This document shows positions 42,713 through 54,115 of a DNA stretch of 64,000 nt, piece by piece (within the stretch, counting starts at the first letter, position 1; each line of letters starts with the position of its first letter). Source of the stretch: Symbiodinium sp. CCMP2592 (lineage: Eukaryota; Sar; Dinophyceae; Suessiales; Symbiodiniaceae); NCBI GenBank assembly GCA_905221615.1, contig CAJNDT010000513.1:372001-436000 (forward strand), given 5' to 3'. Both the position numbers and the translations under genes were made by a program. The notes below the pieces were generated by a model. It saw only the letters and a program-made list of their open reading frames with translations. It searched no databases and was not told where the DNA came from.

Positions 42713-44599
42713 ATAGGAGCCCGACTTCTGATGGATTGAGGGGCGTCTTGAGAATGCACACCGTTTCGGCATAGTCACAACGGATATTCAATTTAGGGCG
42801 TTGGGGCTCGCCCAGACCTTCCTAAATCCCTTAATTAAGGAATATAAACCTTAAGCCATATTAGGGATCCTACTATGATTTAAGGTATATTCCTTAATTA
42901 AGGGATTTTGGAAGGTCTGGGACCCTAAACCCTAAACCGCACAACCCATGGATCGAAAGAGGCTACCTGAAGCTACGGACGTGTCGTCAGGCTCAGCTTC
43001 TCGCCGGTCCGAGGTTGCCTTTTGACTTTCCCAAAGGGTGTTATGTACTGTTATAGGGAATACTTCCCCAAACCATAATAGTAATTCCCAATATAGAAAC
43101 CCTACATTCTACTATATCGGTACTTTGGACCCTATGGGTTTTGATGGGATGCACCAGGCTGCCAGCATTCCACTGCTTTAGAAGGGTTCTCAATTAAGCT
43201 GAAACTGGAAACAAGTGCAATATGTAGACTTTGTAATATGTACCCTATCCCTCCAAGGACCTCATAGTTAGGGCCCTAGACCCCTTAAGGACCCCATAAT
43301 GAGGTCCCTGGAGGGCTAGGGGTAGACTTAGGGTTTAGGGCTTCGGATACAACAATACAACCATAACTTCCAGCGAGGCCTGGGCTGCACAGGCGAGGTG
43401 GCAAAATGTCTGCCTCCAGCAAAAGTAGCTTTTGCGCTTCATAAACTAACCCAAAAGCCCAGGTAGGGTTTTGGGGTGTTGGGTATACCTTAACACTGAA
43501 TAACCTACCTGTCTTAGGGTACCTTATTATGATTTCCTTACATACGTCCTTAAAAAGGTAGGTGCCTCCGGATTAAGGTCGGGTTTAGGGTTTAGGGTTT
43601 CGGGTCCCCAAGGTCCAGGAGACACGGTAAGACGCAACCCCATTCTCAAAGTTGAGCCCCAACCCCGAAACCCGACGCTCCCATCCCTTTAGATCATGAA
43701 AAAATTGACTCTTAAAAAAAAGACTCTATATAGACCGCCGAGTACCTGAACTCGCTCTCAAAAGTCTTTGCATTACGACCAGTATCGTCATATTTCCTGA
43801 CCAAGGGCGTGCTCTGTAAGAACCAGCGACCTTTGCGTAAGGAGTCCTGTTTGTGACTACCCCACCTAGCTTCATCCCATGGACCCCGTCGATTTTCAAA
43901 ATAAGGGTTCGGATGTAGGCAGTCGACATGTAGGTGTATATATATATATATATATGTGTGTGTATACATATATATATATATGCATAATGTACGTTAACAT
44001 ACTATAATGTACCATCATATGCTACAGCGGTTGAAGGTCTGAGGCGCTTAAAAGTATTTATGAAGAGGCACCTCTATCCTATAGGAGCCATAAAAAGAAA
44101 CCAACAAGTTTCCCGAAGTGCCACCCAAGACGTATTTTAAGGGGCACTATTTGGGATCTAGGAGTTTCCTTTAAGGGCAGTCCAAAGGGTAGAAGGAGAG
44201 ACCCTTAAGAAGGACCCCTAGGTATATACCCTTAATGTGGCTATTTTATGCCCATTATATAGCCCATTATAGGGTAGGGGTCCCCATTAAGGGTCCCTCC
44301 TTTTCCCCTTTGACTTAGGGGTCCTTCACAGGCCGCTAAGGACGGTAATGTAGTTGGAGTCCCTGGGCCAAGGGATCCCGGAAGTCTTGCTCTGGGACTT
44401 TAGTTCATTCCCTAAGGGTCCAGGTATCTCTTTACGAGGGTCCGGGATGTCCTAGGGAGAGCCCTTGGTTCTCTTTGGGGTCTCAGAAACCCTCAATTTT
44501 GAGCCCTTAGGGTTGCCATTAGGGGTACCTGATTTTTGGGTCCTTATAATAAGGATCCTACTATTTAGGGTATATGGGACTATACTAGTTCATTGTTGG

Positions 44600-44725
44600 G
44601 ACAGGATTAAAAATCCCAAAGGGTCCTATGTACCGATATAGTAGAATGTAGGGTTTCCATATTAGGAATTACTAAGATGACTTAGGGAATTATCCCCCAC
44701 ACCAGTACAAAGGACCCTTCGGGAA
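44600..44725. mobile_element. palindromic element, CCCAAAGGGTCCTATGTACC arms (4 copies)
   Basis: Copies near 24808-24925, 43030-43140 (inverted), 44605-44720, 52015-52110, sharing GATATAGTAGAATGTAGGG. Neighbouring TACTAGTTCATTGTTGGGA elements at 44583 and 48875-48985 form another small family. Confidence 0.7.
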
Positions 44726-46175
44726 TGTACATTGTTATTCCTGACTGGATTCAAGTAGTTGTAAGTAGGGTTATAAGTCCCCTAATATGGGTTATAAGTA
44801 CAATTACCCTACTTATAACCCTACCCATAAAAATGGAAACATGTTACCCCACTATCACAAAGTTGTCTGGGACTGAGGCTTCGGTGGACTTGGGGATTCC
44901 GGGCCGGGCTCAGGGTCGTTAGGGCTGCTTAGGGTTTAGGGTTTAGGGTTTAGGATTTAGGGTTTAGGGCTTTCATCCCAAGGGTCCAAAGGACCCAAGA
45001 ATTAGACTAGGGTTTTGGGGCCCAGTATACTATAATTATGATAAGGAACCCCCCCAAATAGTACTGGTGATTAATTGGGTAGTCGGTTTTAGGATGGTGG
45101 TTATGTAGATTAGGATTTTGGAGAGATTGTCATGATTAGGTGCGTGGACCCTTGGGGTAAGGGCTTAGGGGTTTAGGGTTACGGGTTTCGGGTGTCGTGC
45201 CTGCTCATTACCGGCGGATCGCCCACTCCTGCAAAAACGCCGGGCATGCAGGTTACGGGGTTCGGGCAGCCGTTTACATGCAGCCTGTTCGCGACAGCAC
45301 GCTAAACTCTACCTGGGTCCTCAAAGGTAGCATCTGATCTTGGCTACGTTGTTCTTAAAGTATATACAGACGGACCAGCAAACAGGTCGTCAAAAATAGG
45401 TCATCAAAACTTAGATACTGCAACAGCAATATTGTACATCGGGGTCTACACAAAACTGATAGGGCCACAGAATCGGGTTTCCTGAACTCGAAAAACTAAA
45501 CCCCAAACCCCCGTAAACCCTAGACCCCAAGTGCCACGAAAAACCTGGCGGCTGCTTTGGGTTTTTCGGTGTAGAAAGGGATATATCAGGGTCTATAACT
45601 AAGGGTTTATGAAGGCTTATAGGGGTTGATAAGGGCTTTTCAGCGTCTATCATTAAAGGCTTATAAAGGCTTATAGGGGTTTTCAGGATTATGGAGGCTG
45701 TTAAACTGTACAGTGGCTTATGGTGCTATATGAGGGCTTAGAGTGTTGTCATGTCGCGTTTACATGCATGCTGTGTCTGGAAGTTCACCTAGACCTTCTG
45801 TGATTGGACTTTCTGGATCGTGAAACACGCCGTCATGAAGTTAGCATGAACACAGTACCGTAGTCGTCTACAACAGAGACAGTAGGTTCACGCGTCAATT
45901 TTGCCGAGAAGAGCCTTCATACGCCCAAAGCAGCATATGTATGTACCTCTATCTATCTTTCTTTCTATCGAAGTATTTATCTATCGATTCATCTATCTAC
46001 GCATCTATCTGTAAATATTTTATACATAGGCATATGTATGTAGTTATATAGAAAATGTATTAGTACATGTATGTGACTGTATATGTATACATACATATAT
46101 ATATATATAGACATATATACACATGCAGGTATAAACATGTCTAATAGGCCTGTGTCAACATAGTCGTCTGTTTTA

Positions 46176-46358
46176 TTACTGTATGCGTTCTCTTGCCTGC
46201 AAGACTAAGATGCCCACAAGCCTTGTTTCTTGAGGCGGCTTTCGGTGGGTATGTGATTTATGCTGCAGTGCTACAGATTCTCGAAGATGTAGGATCTGGT
46301 AGTGCAGGTGATACACTTGCTTGCATGTACAACTAGCATACGGAAATTTTCGCAGCAC
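46176..46358 (-). CDS. 60-aa terminal exon of hypothetical gene
   Basis: Minus-strand frame ending TAA 46178-46176: LRKFPYASCTCKQVYHLHYQ, ILHLRESVALQHKSHTHRKP, PQETRLVGILVLQARERIQ. His/Gln/Arg-rich. The start is GTG, and I see no convincing acceptor, so the 5' limit is open. It faces away from the plus gene at 46451, leaving a ~90-bp gap that could hold divergent promoters. Confidence 0.4.
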   Translation of the reverse strand: MLRKFPYASCTCKQVYHLHYQILHLRESVALQHKSHTHRKPPQETRLVGILVLQARERIQ

Positions 46359-46450
46359 AGTTTACCATGAGTCTAAGTCGGATAACTAAGCTCCTAGACG
46401 AAGGGACGGGGCTGTGCTGAAGAAGAGTTCTCACGAAGAGAGGCAAGCGA

Positions 46451-46806
46451 ATGAGCCGTGTCTGCCTGGGAGAACATAGCTCAAGTTTCATGGTCGCTTA
46501 CGATTTTTTGTTTCAGACTTCATATTCATATCTGGAGCATCGGCTTCTGAAAGGTACTGTATGGGAGGCTCCGAAAATTAGGGGTACATTATGTTGGGGT
46601 CCTTATTTGATCCTACTACTTGGGGTACTATATTGGGGTCCCCTACTTTCGGAAACTCTGCGGAATATACTATTATGCAAACCCCAACAGGGCCCATGAT
46701 TCTTGATCAACTCCCAGATGCCCTTCCCCAGGGAGCCTGTGTTTGCGCAAGGTGCGATCAGCGCCTGTGGCTGGCTCCAGAGTTCAGAATGGTTATCAAT
46801 TCATAG
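46451..46806 (+). CDS. complete-looking two-exon gene, ~72 aa, with a CxxC pair (46451-46553, 46691-46806)
   Basis: ATG 46451 is the first start after an in-frame TGA (46418-46420). Exon 1 reads MSRVCLGEHSSSFMVAYDFL, FQTSYSYLEHRLLK and ends AAAG|GTACTG. The 137-bp intron contains a family D palindrome and ends AACCCCAACAG, about 20 bp beyond the palindrome. Exon 2 joins in phase: PMILDQLPDALPQGACVCAR, CDQRLWLAPEFRMVINS, TAG 46804-46806. CVCARC gives a CxxC spacing typical of metal-binding knuckles, but no second pair is seen. Function unknown. Confidence 0.55.
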
Positions 46807-46979
46807 GGACCCTTAGGGGGGGGTAGGGGGAGGGGGGTAGGGTACTATACTTTTATCGGGGATGTATATAGGGTTTAAGTTTAAGGGTGTAGAGCTTAGG
46901 GAACCAATTTGCAGGGAATAGTGTAATTGGAATCTCAAGCTTACATATCCGACTTGTGGAGGAAGCTCTTCATGATTTA

Positions 46980-47075
46980 AGCTGGGTTGTGCTTTAAACC
47001 CTTTGAAAATTATTTATGAATACGTTCCCTTTATCAGGAAATAAGGGAAATTCAAAATTATCCCAGAGCACAACC
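46980..47075. mobile_element. palindromic element family T (2 copies)
   Basis: Arms CTGGGTTGTGCTTTAAACCC-like and AGCACAACCCAG, inner CCCTTTGAAAATTATT. Copies: 46980-47075 and 63256-63351; the second is nested in a family H copy. Confidence 0.82.
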
Positions 47076-47471
47076 CAGGTATCTTCCTTCATTGAAGGTC
47101 TCTTGGGCCTTGTGGTCTTCTACAGTAAGGGTTCCTTATAAAGGGATCTATAAGGGTTCTATAAAGGGTTTAGGGTTTAGAGTTTCCGAAAATTAGATAA
47201 AGCTGGAAACCGGATTAAGGCCAAGAAGTGCTGGGATTCCCCATACATTACTCTTATGGGGTTTCGAAACTTTTGGGCTTCTACGTTAAATCTCAACCTA
47301 TGTCCTGAACCCGCAAGACCTCTGACGACCTGGCTTTCTTCTTGTATAGTGAATCCCAGAAAGTTGGAATAAAGGTTTAGGATGATTCATGCTGGGATTC
47401 CTTATGCTTTAAGGGCACGAGGCGAGTGATGCTCCAACTTTCTGGCTTCTACTGTACTGCTCGACAACAGT

Positions 47472-47532
47472 CCTGCAACGTTCAGGCTGAGCTTAGAGCT
47501 TCAGGATTTATGACTGACTGTCTGGTTCTTAG
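47472..47532 (+). CDS. short exon between family G and family U elements
   Basis: The family G arm ends TTCTACTGTACTGCTCGACAACAG. The exon reads SCNVQAELRASGFMTDCLVL and ends CTTA|GTAGGG, the terminus of a family U element (47533-47622). The two repeats leave just this exon-sized gap. Confidence 0.35.
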
Positions 47533-48246
47533 TAGGGAATGGGGGAATGGATCTTGGGGACAAATATTGGGGATTATACAGGGGCTACTACTGGGATCCA
47601 TTCCCCCATTTCCTGCCAAGAAGCAGACAGTTGAGGTTAACAGGGTCCTAGGGATTCTGAATATGAACCACAAAAAAGCAACTACTATGGGGCCTTTAGG
47701 GCCTTAGGGTAGACGGTTTTAGCATATTTACAGCGATTGCAAACTCTTATCCTTTAAAAGGGGTCTATAAGGGATCTATAGTAGGATTCTATCATACAGG
47801 GGCCCCAAAAGACCGAATAGGGTCTTGAGGCCCATTATACTGATAAGGAACCCCCAAGATACTGCTGATGGACATAATCCTGCATGACCTTAAGGACCCT
47901 AAACTATGGGAATTATGGTATATTCCTTATATTGGGTCGTGCAGGATTTTGTCCATCCACAGTAGTATTGGAAATTATTTGGGCCCCTCTAACCCTCAAC
48001 CTCAGCCCCGCAAACCCGAAACCCTCAACCTCAGCCACCTAAACCCGACGGCTCAAACGACTGGCGGTGTAAAGGGAACCCCCCAATCCTAAAGCCATAA
48101 CCTAAAGCAACTAAGCCCATCAGCACCAAAACTCCGAAACGCAAGATTCTAAGTCCGGTCTGTCTAGGGCACTAAGCCTCCCCCAACAGATCCTACAGAT
48201 TCAGTTTTAACCCCACCCTACACCCTAAACTCCTAAACCCTAAACT

Positions 48247-48684
48247 CTATCTCTCGCACACAGCAAACCCAGCGAGTACGTCGGTACTCCGCCTGCAGTA
48301 GTACGTCGAACGCTTGACCCTAGCGTTCACGCGCCGGTAATCGACGACCAAGCGGCGCTTGCGCGCCCGCTTGTGGTTCGGCATTTCCTTGGTCGGAAAC
48401 GGCGCCGAACCCCAGGCCCCCAGGCCGAGGGTCCGCGGACCAATTGGCCCCGCTGGACTAGGACCCACGGTCCATCCCATGAAAACATCCTGAACTGCTC
48501 GCCTTTGTTCTCGAAGTTGCCCCTGATCAACCCCGTGACAAACGTGACCATCTTGTGGGGGCACTGGGGATAATGCAAACCAGGGGTCATATCCTTCTGG
48601 GATCTCCTCGGCGTTGCACGACTTTCTGCTCTGACCGAGCATGGGTCGACTTGAAGCGTGGCCCCGAAACCGCAAGCGCAGACA
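48247..48684 (-). mobile_element. reverse-transcriptase fragment of an LTR-type retroelement (Ty3/gypsy-like)
   Basis: A 142-codon minus-strand frame contains WGSAPFPTKE followed by RRLVVDYRRVNARVKRSTY and DVLAGFA (residues about 88-137). This matches the start of the palm/fingers of Ty3/gypsy-type reverse transcriptases, where a SPWxSP..V segment is followed by R..VDYR.LN. The catalytic YxDD region, RNase H and integrase are absent. The right edge meets a family J palindrome at 48689 and the left edge a CCCTAAA tract, so it is truncated on both sides. Whether it is dead or part of a spliced gene is open. The upstream 80 residues are not recognised. Confidence 0.6.
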
Positions 48685-48688
48685 CTAC

Positions 48689-48823
48689 TTGGAGGGTCGG
48701 GGGACTTAGTAACGGGTTATTTTAGGGACTTATAAGTACCATAATCCCAATTAGGGTCCCTTTTAGGGTACTTATAAGTCTACTTACTACCTACTTACTA
48801 AGTCCCCCGACCCTCCAAGTAGT
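48689..48823. mobile_element. palindromic element family J (4 copies)
   Basis: Arms ACTTGGAGGGTCGGGGGACT / AGTCCCCCGACCCTCCAAGT, inner TTATAAGTACC. Copies: 10212-10343, 24118-24235 (diverged), 39230-39357, 48689-48823. The last abuts the reverse-transcriptase fragment. Confidence 0.87.
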
Positions 48824-50089
48824 CCGCGTTTTGTGTAGAAGGCCCTTCTCTTCCCTCCAGCAAAGGGCCTAGGGTTTACTAGTTCATTGTTGGGATAGGA
48901 TTAAAAATGTACACTTTTATTCCTTATTGGGTTCAAGTACCCATATAGACATGTAAAGTGTTACCCAACTATGACAAAGTCTAGGGGTTCAGAGTATCAA
49001 ACCCCGTACCTGCTCCATATAAAAAAACGACATGTAGGGCTGAGACGATTTAGACGGATTGGGTTTAGGGTTAAGGGCTCCTTATTAATTATATGCGTTC
49101 CATTATGTGTTCCCTACCTACATACCCAAAGGCTCCATGCACCCATGTAGCAGGTACTTAGGCCTTAAAGTACTTATATAGGGACCCTTTAAGGACTAAG
49201 TACCTACTATATGGGTACATCCTTCGGGATACACTCTGAAGCCCCAAGTAATAGACACCTCCTTATTATATGCGTTCCATTATGAGTTCCCTACCTACAT
49301 ACATTCTGAAGCCCCCTAAACCCTAAACCGCCAATAAACGCCGGACGAGTCCCGGGCATGGAAGAGGTTGCACGCCTTCAGCGCTTCCTGACGGCAAAGA
49401 GCGGATGCAGGGCTTCCCAGACCTTCCAAAATCCCTTAATTAAGGAATATAACTTAATTCATATTCGGGATCCTACTATGATTTAAGGTATATTCCTTAA
49501 CTAAAGGATTTTGGAAGGTCTGGGTTACCCAAAGGCTCCATGTACAGCAGACTCCAAAAAGTTGTAAACCGGATTAAGGCCAAATAGTGCTGGGATTCCC
49601 TCTAGATTACTCTTGAGCATTGAGGCTATGGGGCTTCCAACGTTTAGGCTTCTACTGTACCTTTATAGTAGATACTTAAGCTTTGAAGGGGTCACTATAT
49701 AAATCTAATATAGGTACTTTAAGGCCTAAGTATATGTGTGTATATATATATATATATATGGAGCCTTAGGGTGATTTCCCTGCGCCGATCACGCCCTAAA
49801 GCTACCTGAGTACACGCCCCGACACTCTACAAAGCACATCTCTGAGATCAAAGTTTCCAGTTCGACCTAAACCCGAATGCCCCATGAACCCTAGACATTC
49901 CTAAACCCTACCCTAATGCCCCATAAACCCTAAACATAACCCCAAGCCCCCAAACCAAACCCTAAACCGTTCCGAGGCCTCGATAAGCTGCCACCAAAAA
50001 CCCTGTAAAACAAAACAAAAATTCCATAGGGGTTTAGGGCTTCAAGGGTTTTGGGGTTCCGGGTTTACGGGCCTAGAGGTTTAGGGTTT

Positions 50090-50362
50090 GGATTGGGCCG
50101 GTCCGAAGGTCTGATTCTAACCCTGGACCAAGACGACCCCTCTCTGTCTGGGCCCAGGAACAGGAGCCTGGCTACTGTTATTACTACCATTGTTGTTATT
50201 ATTAGAACTTCTGTTACTGCTATTGTCATTTTCTTAATGAATATGATACTATTGGTCTGCTATTGTCATATTATTAATGAATATGACATTATTGGTCCCC
50301 TTCTTGCGGCTGACGATGTAATTACCACTACCATTGGACACGGATTGTTGATCCATCGTTGA
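50090..50362 (+). CDS. hydrophobic open frame with an internal duplication
   Basis: The frame reads LILTLDQDDPSLSGPRNRSL then VITTIVVIIRTSVTAIVIFL and ends TTTIGHGLLIHR, TAG. It contains a ~42-bp tandem duplication (CTGCTATTGTCAT..TTAATGAATATGA, 50218-50300). Two hydrophobic stretches could be membrane helices, but the AT-rich repeat alone would create such a pattern. Weak. Confidence 0.25.
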   Translation, partial: GLGRSEGLILTLDQDDPSLSGPRNRSLATVITTIVVIIRTSVTAIVIFLMNMILLVCYCHIINEYDIIGPLLAADDVITTTIGHGLLIHR

Positions 50363-51532
50363 TAGGATTTGTCAGGCTTGGACCTCTGAGGCTTATTCCG
50401 TTCTGGTCTCTAGGGATGTCGTGCAAGTTGGGTTTGGGTCCATCAAATCAAGGTCGCCCAGCTGCTGTCTACTATCTCCAGTTTCCCATGTCAAGGAAGC
50501 TCTAAGAAAGCAGGAATATCCTAACTAACCAGCCTAATCAAAACATGTGTTATCAGCACCCCCGCTGCAAAAGTTTGTTGCGAAGGGTCTGCAGAACACT
50601 GCTCTTGTCGTTTGGATGGAACTTAAGCGTGATTCCGGTAGCCAAACTTGCTCTGTCTGCTCTGGCAGTTTGAGGAGCCTCTCTACCTCTGCGCCCGTGT
50701 CGTCGTAAAGATCGCGATATCTTGGCGCTGAGAACCGTATCAAACCGCCTGAAAAACCTGTAAAACCCCTAAACCCTAGTCCGACAACAACACGAGTGCC
50801 AAAACTAAACCCTTATATGGGAGTTTCCGAAAACAGGGGACCCTAATATAGGACCGTAAATAGTAGGATCCTTATTATAAGGACCCCAAAATAAGCTACC
50901 CCCAATTTTCGGAAACTCCCATATAAGCCCTTTTATCTTGAGTTTATTTTCAACCTTGGTCTCTGCTTCGCTTCAGAGTTGATATACGGACAGACAACCT
51001 TTAGGGTGTAGGGCTCTCGGGTTTGGGGTCCGAGGTCTAGGATGGTCCGCTGTAAGGATCAGCGGCCTTAGCAAGTAATAAAGGGATCCTAAACTAAAGA
51101 TCGGAATTGTAGGGTGTATAGGCTGTTTAACAGAGCTTTGTACAGGGCCTTGGTGTAGGGAGTCTTTTAGCTGTTAGAACAGCGTTATGTTAAATCACGC
51201 TTGCTTTGAAGGGTTCTAACTGGGCTTCATATAGGGGCCTCGATGACTAGAATAAGGCTGGGGCAGATTCAGGGGATGTTACTGATTACCTTAGTTGCTG
51301 AGTTCATAAGACCCCCAAAAGTGTACACTTTTAGCTTTATAGTGGGTGGTACTATCTCACAAAAGTGTAAAGTGTATCCACTCAGCTACTACGTAAATCT
51401 AACACCCCGAAGACCCTGAGAACCCTGAAACCATTTAGGGTACATAACCTACTTACGAAGCCCAGGGATTACGAACTGTACAATCGACCCGGGTTAGGAG
51501 CCGTGGAGCCACCCTGAACATAGCTTTCGACT

Positions 51533-51643
51533 ATGTGGGTAGTTGTCAAAATTACGGTCACTTCTTTGAGTACCCCATATATTAGGTGCCGTATTATATT
51601 AAGGACCCAACAAGGGACCATAATTTTGACAACCACCCATGTG
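51533..51643. mobile_element. palindromic element family N (4 copies)
   Basis: Arms ATGTGGGTAGTTGTCAAAAT / ATTTTGACAACCACCCAT. Copies: 28153-28262, 51533-51643, 56815-56914, 57626-57713. Confidence 0.87.
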
Positions 51644-52189
51644 GCAAACGGGGCACTCAACTCTCCCACAGGGCCCTTAACCCTACACTCTGAACCCTAC
51701 CCAAAAGGGTGTAGGGTTTCGGCTTAACCCTAAACCCTAAACCCTGATGAGACCCCACAGGGTCCAGAATCTCGGGAATTTCCAGCGCGATGTCGTGGAT
51801 TCCCATGGTTGCCGTCGCGGATGAGCGCCGGGAGAACTGAGACCTGGGGCACCGTCGGATGGGTCAAAGGGTCCTAAAGGTTTGGGATTGTGCTTGTTTT
51901 GTTGAACGCCTATCTTCCAGCGGGTTACATATGGGGTGAGGGTTTAGGGTTATAGGGTTCAGGCTTTACGGGCTTAGGGGTTTAGGGCTCAGTTTAGGAT
52001 TTAGGGTTGGCTGTTACCGCAAAGGTTCCTAACCTTAAGTATATAGAATGTGGGGGTTTCTGTATGAGGAATTACTTTTGTGATTTGGGGGGAGTATTCC
52101 CCATAACAGTGCCTAGGATCCATTGTTTAAGTCATGGGTGCTTTGGTGGCTTTATAGTGGCTGTGGTTTAGTTTCAGCTGTTCCCTCTC

Positions 52190-52285
52190 CTCTTCAAGAA
52201 CCGGGCCCCAAAAAGTTCAAACTTTCTGAGACAGAGCTCATATAGAAGGCCAAAAAGCTTAAAGTTCCCCCGTTCACTATCTAAC
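52190..52285. mobile_element. palindromic element (3 copies plus a fragment), CAAACTTTCTAAGA arms
   Basis: CAACCGGGCCCCAAAAAGTT..AAAGTTCCCCCGTTCACTAT. Copies: 7535-7635, 40855-40955, 52192-52285; a diverged relative at 21600-21655 has AAACTTTCCGATTC / AAAGTTTAAAGG arms. Confidence 0.78.
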
Positions 52286-52395
52286 CCTAAGGGTCCAAGT
52301 GCCAAATTGTCATATACTCTCCAAAATAGTAACCTACATAACTACTACCCTAAAACCGAGTACCTGATTATTGGGTCCTTTGGACCCCTAGGGTA
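52284..52395. mobile_element. palindromic element family L (7 copies)
   Basis: Arms CCTAAGGGTCCAAGTGCC / GGGTCCTTTGGACCCTTAGG, inner CATATACTCTCC and AACCTACATAACTACT. Copies: 7227-7350, 20815-20932, 30930-31015, 38884-38995, 40345-40450, 44980-45160 (family H nested inside), 52284-52395. Confidence 0.83.
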
Positions 52396-53597
52396 AGCTT
52401 CGTAGTCTCCATTGTAGTTCCTTTTGTTGGTTTAACCAAATATATAATTAGGATCCTAGAAGGTAACCCCAAAAAAGGAACTACGGTAGAAGCCAGAAAG
52501 TTGGAATGTGATTATCCTAACCCTTCTATGGTAACTTATAGGGTATCCTACCATGAAACCATTTTCCAACTTTCTGGAGTTCCCTTTATACTATAATGCA
52601 AACAGCTTCGGTCCCAGGGATCCTGGTTTCAAGCAGAAAACAAGTTCTAGGCCTTGGCTCAAGGGTTGACGTTTGCAAGCTCTTGCTGCTGAACCAGGGT
52701 TTGGGGGTACCTTTAAAGGGATCGTTTAAGGGTTCCTATAAAGGGATCAATAAGGGTTCTATAAAGGGATTTAGGGTTTTGAGTTTGCGAAAACTCGGGG
52801 TACCTTATTTGGGTCCTTTTTAATAAGGATCCTACTATTTGTAAGGTACTATGTGAGGGTCCCCTATTTTCGGAAACCCTCCATTTAGGCTATCATGTCG
52901 AGCTGTTGCAAATTTCTGGAAATTTCACTGTTGGGTTCAAAGCTTTTGTGCATCTCGAGTTGCGGGGATATCGAGTCTATGTTATGCAAGTCTTGAGGCG
53001 CTACTTGTAGGATGATTTGGATGCTCAGGTCAACCCAGACAAAGCTGTAACACTGTAAACTCATGACACCCCCTTCACGATTTTCCAGAAGCGCCCTTAA
53101 AGCAAGCTATTAAGACCACTTGTGTATCCAGGTTTGTGCTCCTGAGGCCGCTACAGATTCGTCACCGTCACTTGCCGCACCTGGCAATATCGGAGCTAGC
53201 TTGAGGAGCTTTGAAGTTTAGGGTTATGTTTCCTAGGATACCCAGTAACCTAAGAATAAAAAGGCCTCTCTTTTTGGTATTGGGTAACTTTATAAGGAAC
53301 CTAGGACTACAAAAAGGGAATAAGGGTACTACTGGGCATCCTAGTTGAGGAGCTTTGGGTTTAGGGTTATGTTTCTGTGGAGCGGTTTGTCTCAGCTGGG
53401 GGCTCCCAGGCGCCGTTTCTGGGAACTTGGGGACTCGTCTTCAGCCCATTGGATATATGCACGTGCCTCGAAGAGGCTGTTCATGAATAGCTGTCTTCCG
53501 GCATAGAAATGACGACCCTAAAGCTTTGTAAAGTGTAGAGTGCTCAGTACTCAAGCTACGAGTTTGAAGGTATTTCAGGGTGTGGGCGTATGGGGTT

Positions 53598-53696
53598 ACC
53601 TGGACTCCCCAAACTACCCTTTAGTATACCCTAAATCCCACTATTAAGGACCATAACGGCTTTATTAAAGGGTACTTGGGGGGTCCTGGTGAAACC
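53598..53696. mobile_element. palindromic element family Q (5 copies)
   Basis: Arms GGACTCCCCAAACTACCC / AAAGGGTACTTGGGGGGTCC. Copies: 21100-21187, 33205-33292, 38420-38500 (half), 53598-53696, 61508-61603. The inner CTCATTAAGAGGT hairpin is conserved. Confidence 0.78.
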
Positions 53697-54115
53697 CGCT
53701 GAAAGCTGGACCTGTAACCCAAAGCACCTGCCCTGTCGGACTCGTAACCGTTACTACGCATTCAATAGATATGCCCCTTAAAAAAGACGTTTTTTTGGCG
53801 ACAGGTAGGATTCATGTGGGGCTTCAGGAATGCAGGGTTTTGTTTTGATGGCTTTACAACAGCTCTGCCTACAGAACTAGAAAAACAGTAATGCAACGGC
53901 CTCAATGACTTGGATAAGGTCTCGGGGAATGCTTGCATAAAAATCTGGGAGTTTCTGAAATAGGGGACCCTTATGTAGCACCCTAAATAGTAGGATCCTT
54001 ATTAGAAAGACCCCAAGAGAAGGTACCCCTAAATTTCGGAAACTCCTACATGTAACAAGGAACTCTTAGGATTCTTAGGATGACTGTTCGCCATCACTCA
54101 GGCGTTCATGTGGAC

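Noticed and set aside
45411-45653. 80-codon minus-strand frame
   Set aside because: Half of it is a degenerate repeat (GGCTTATAAGGG-type), which can keep a frame open by chance.
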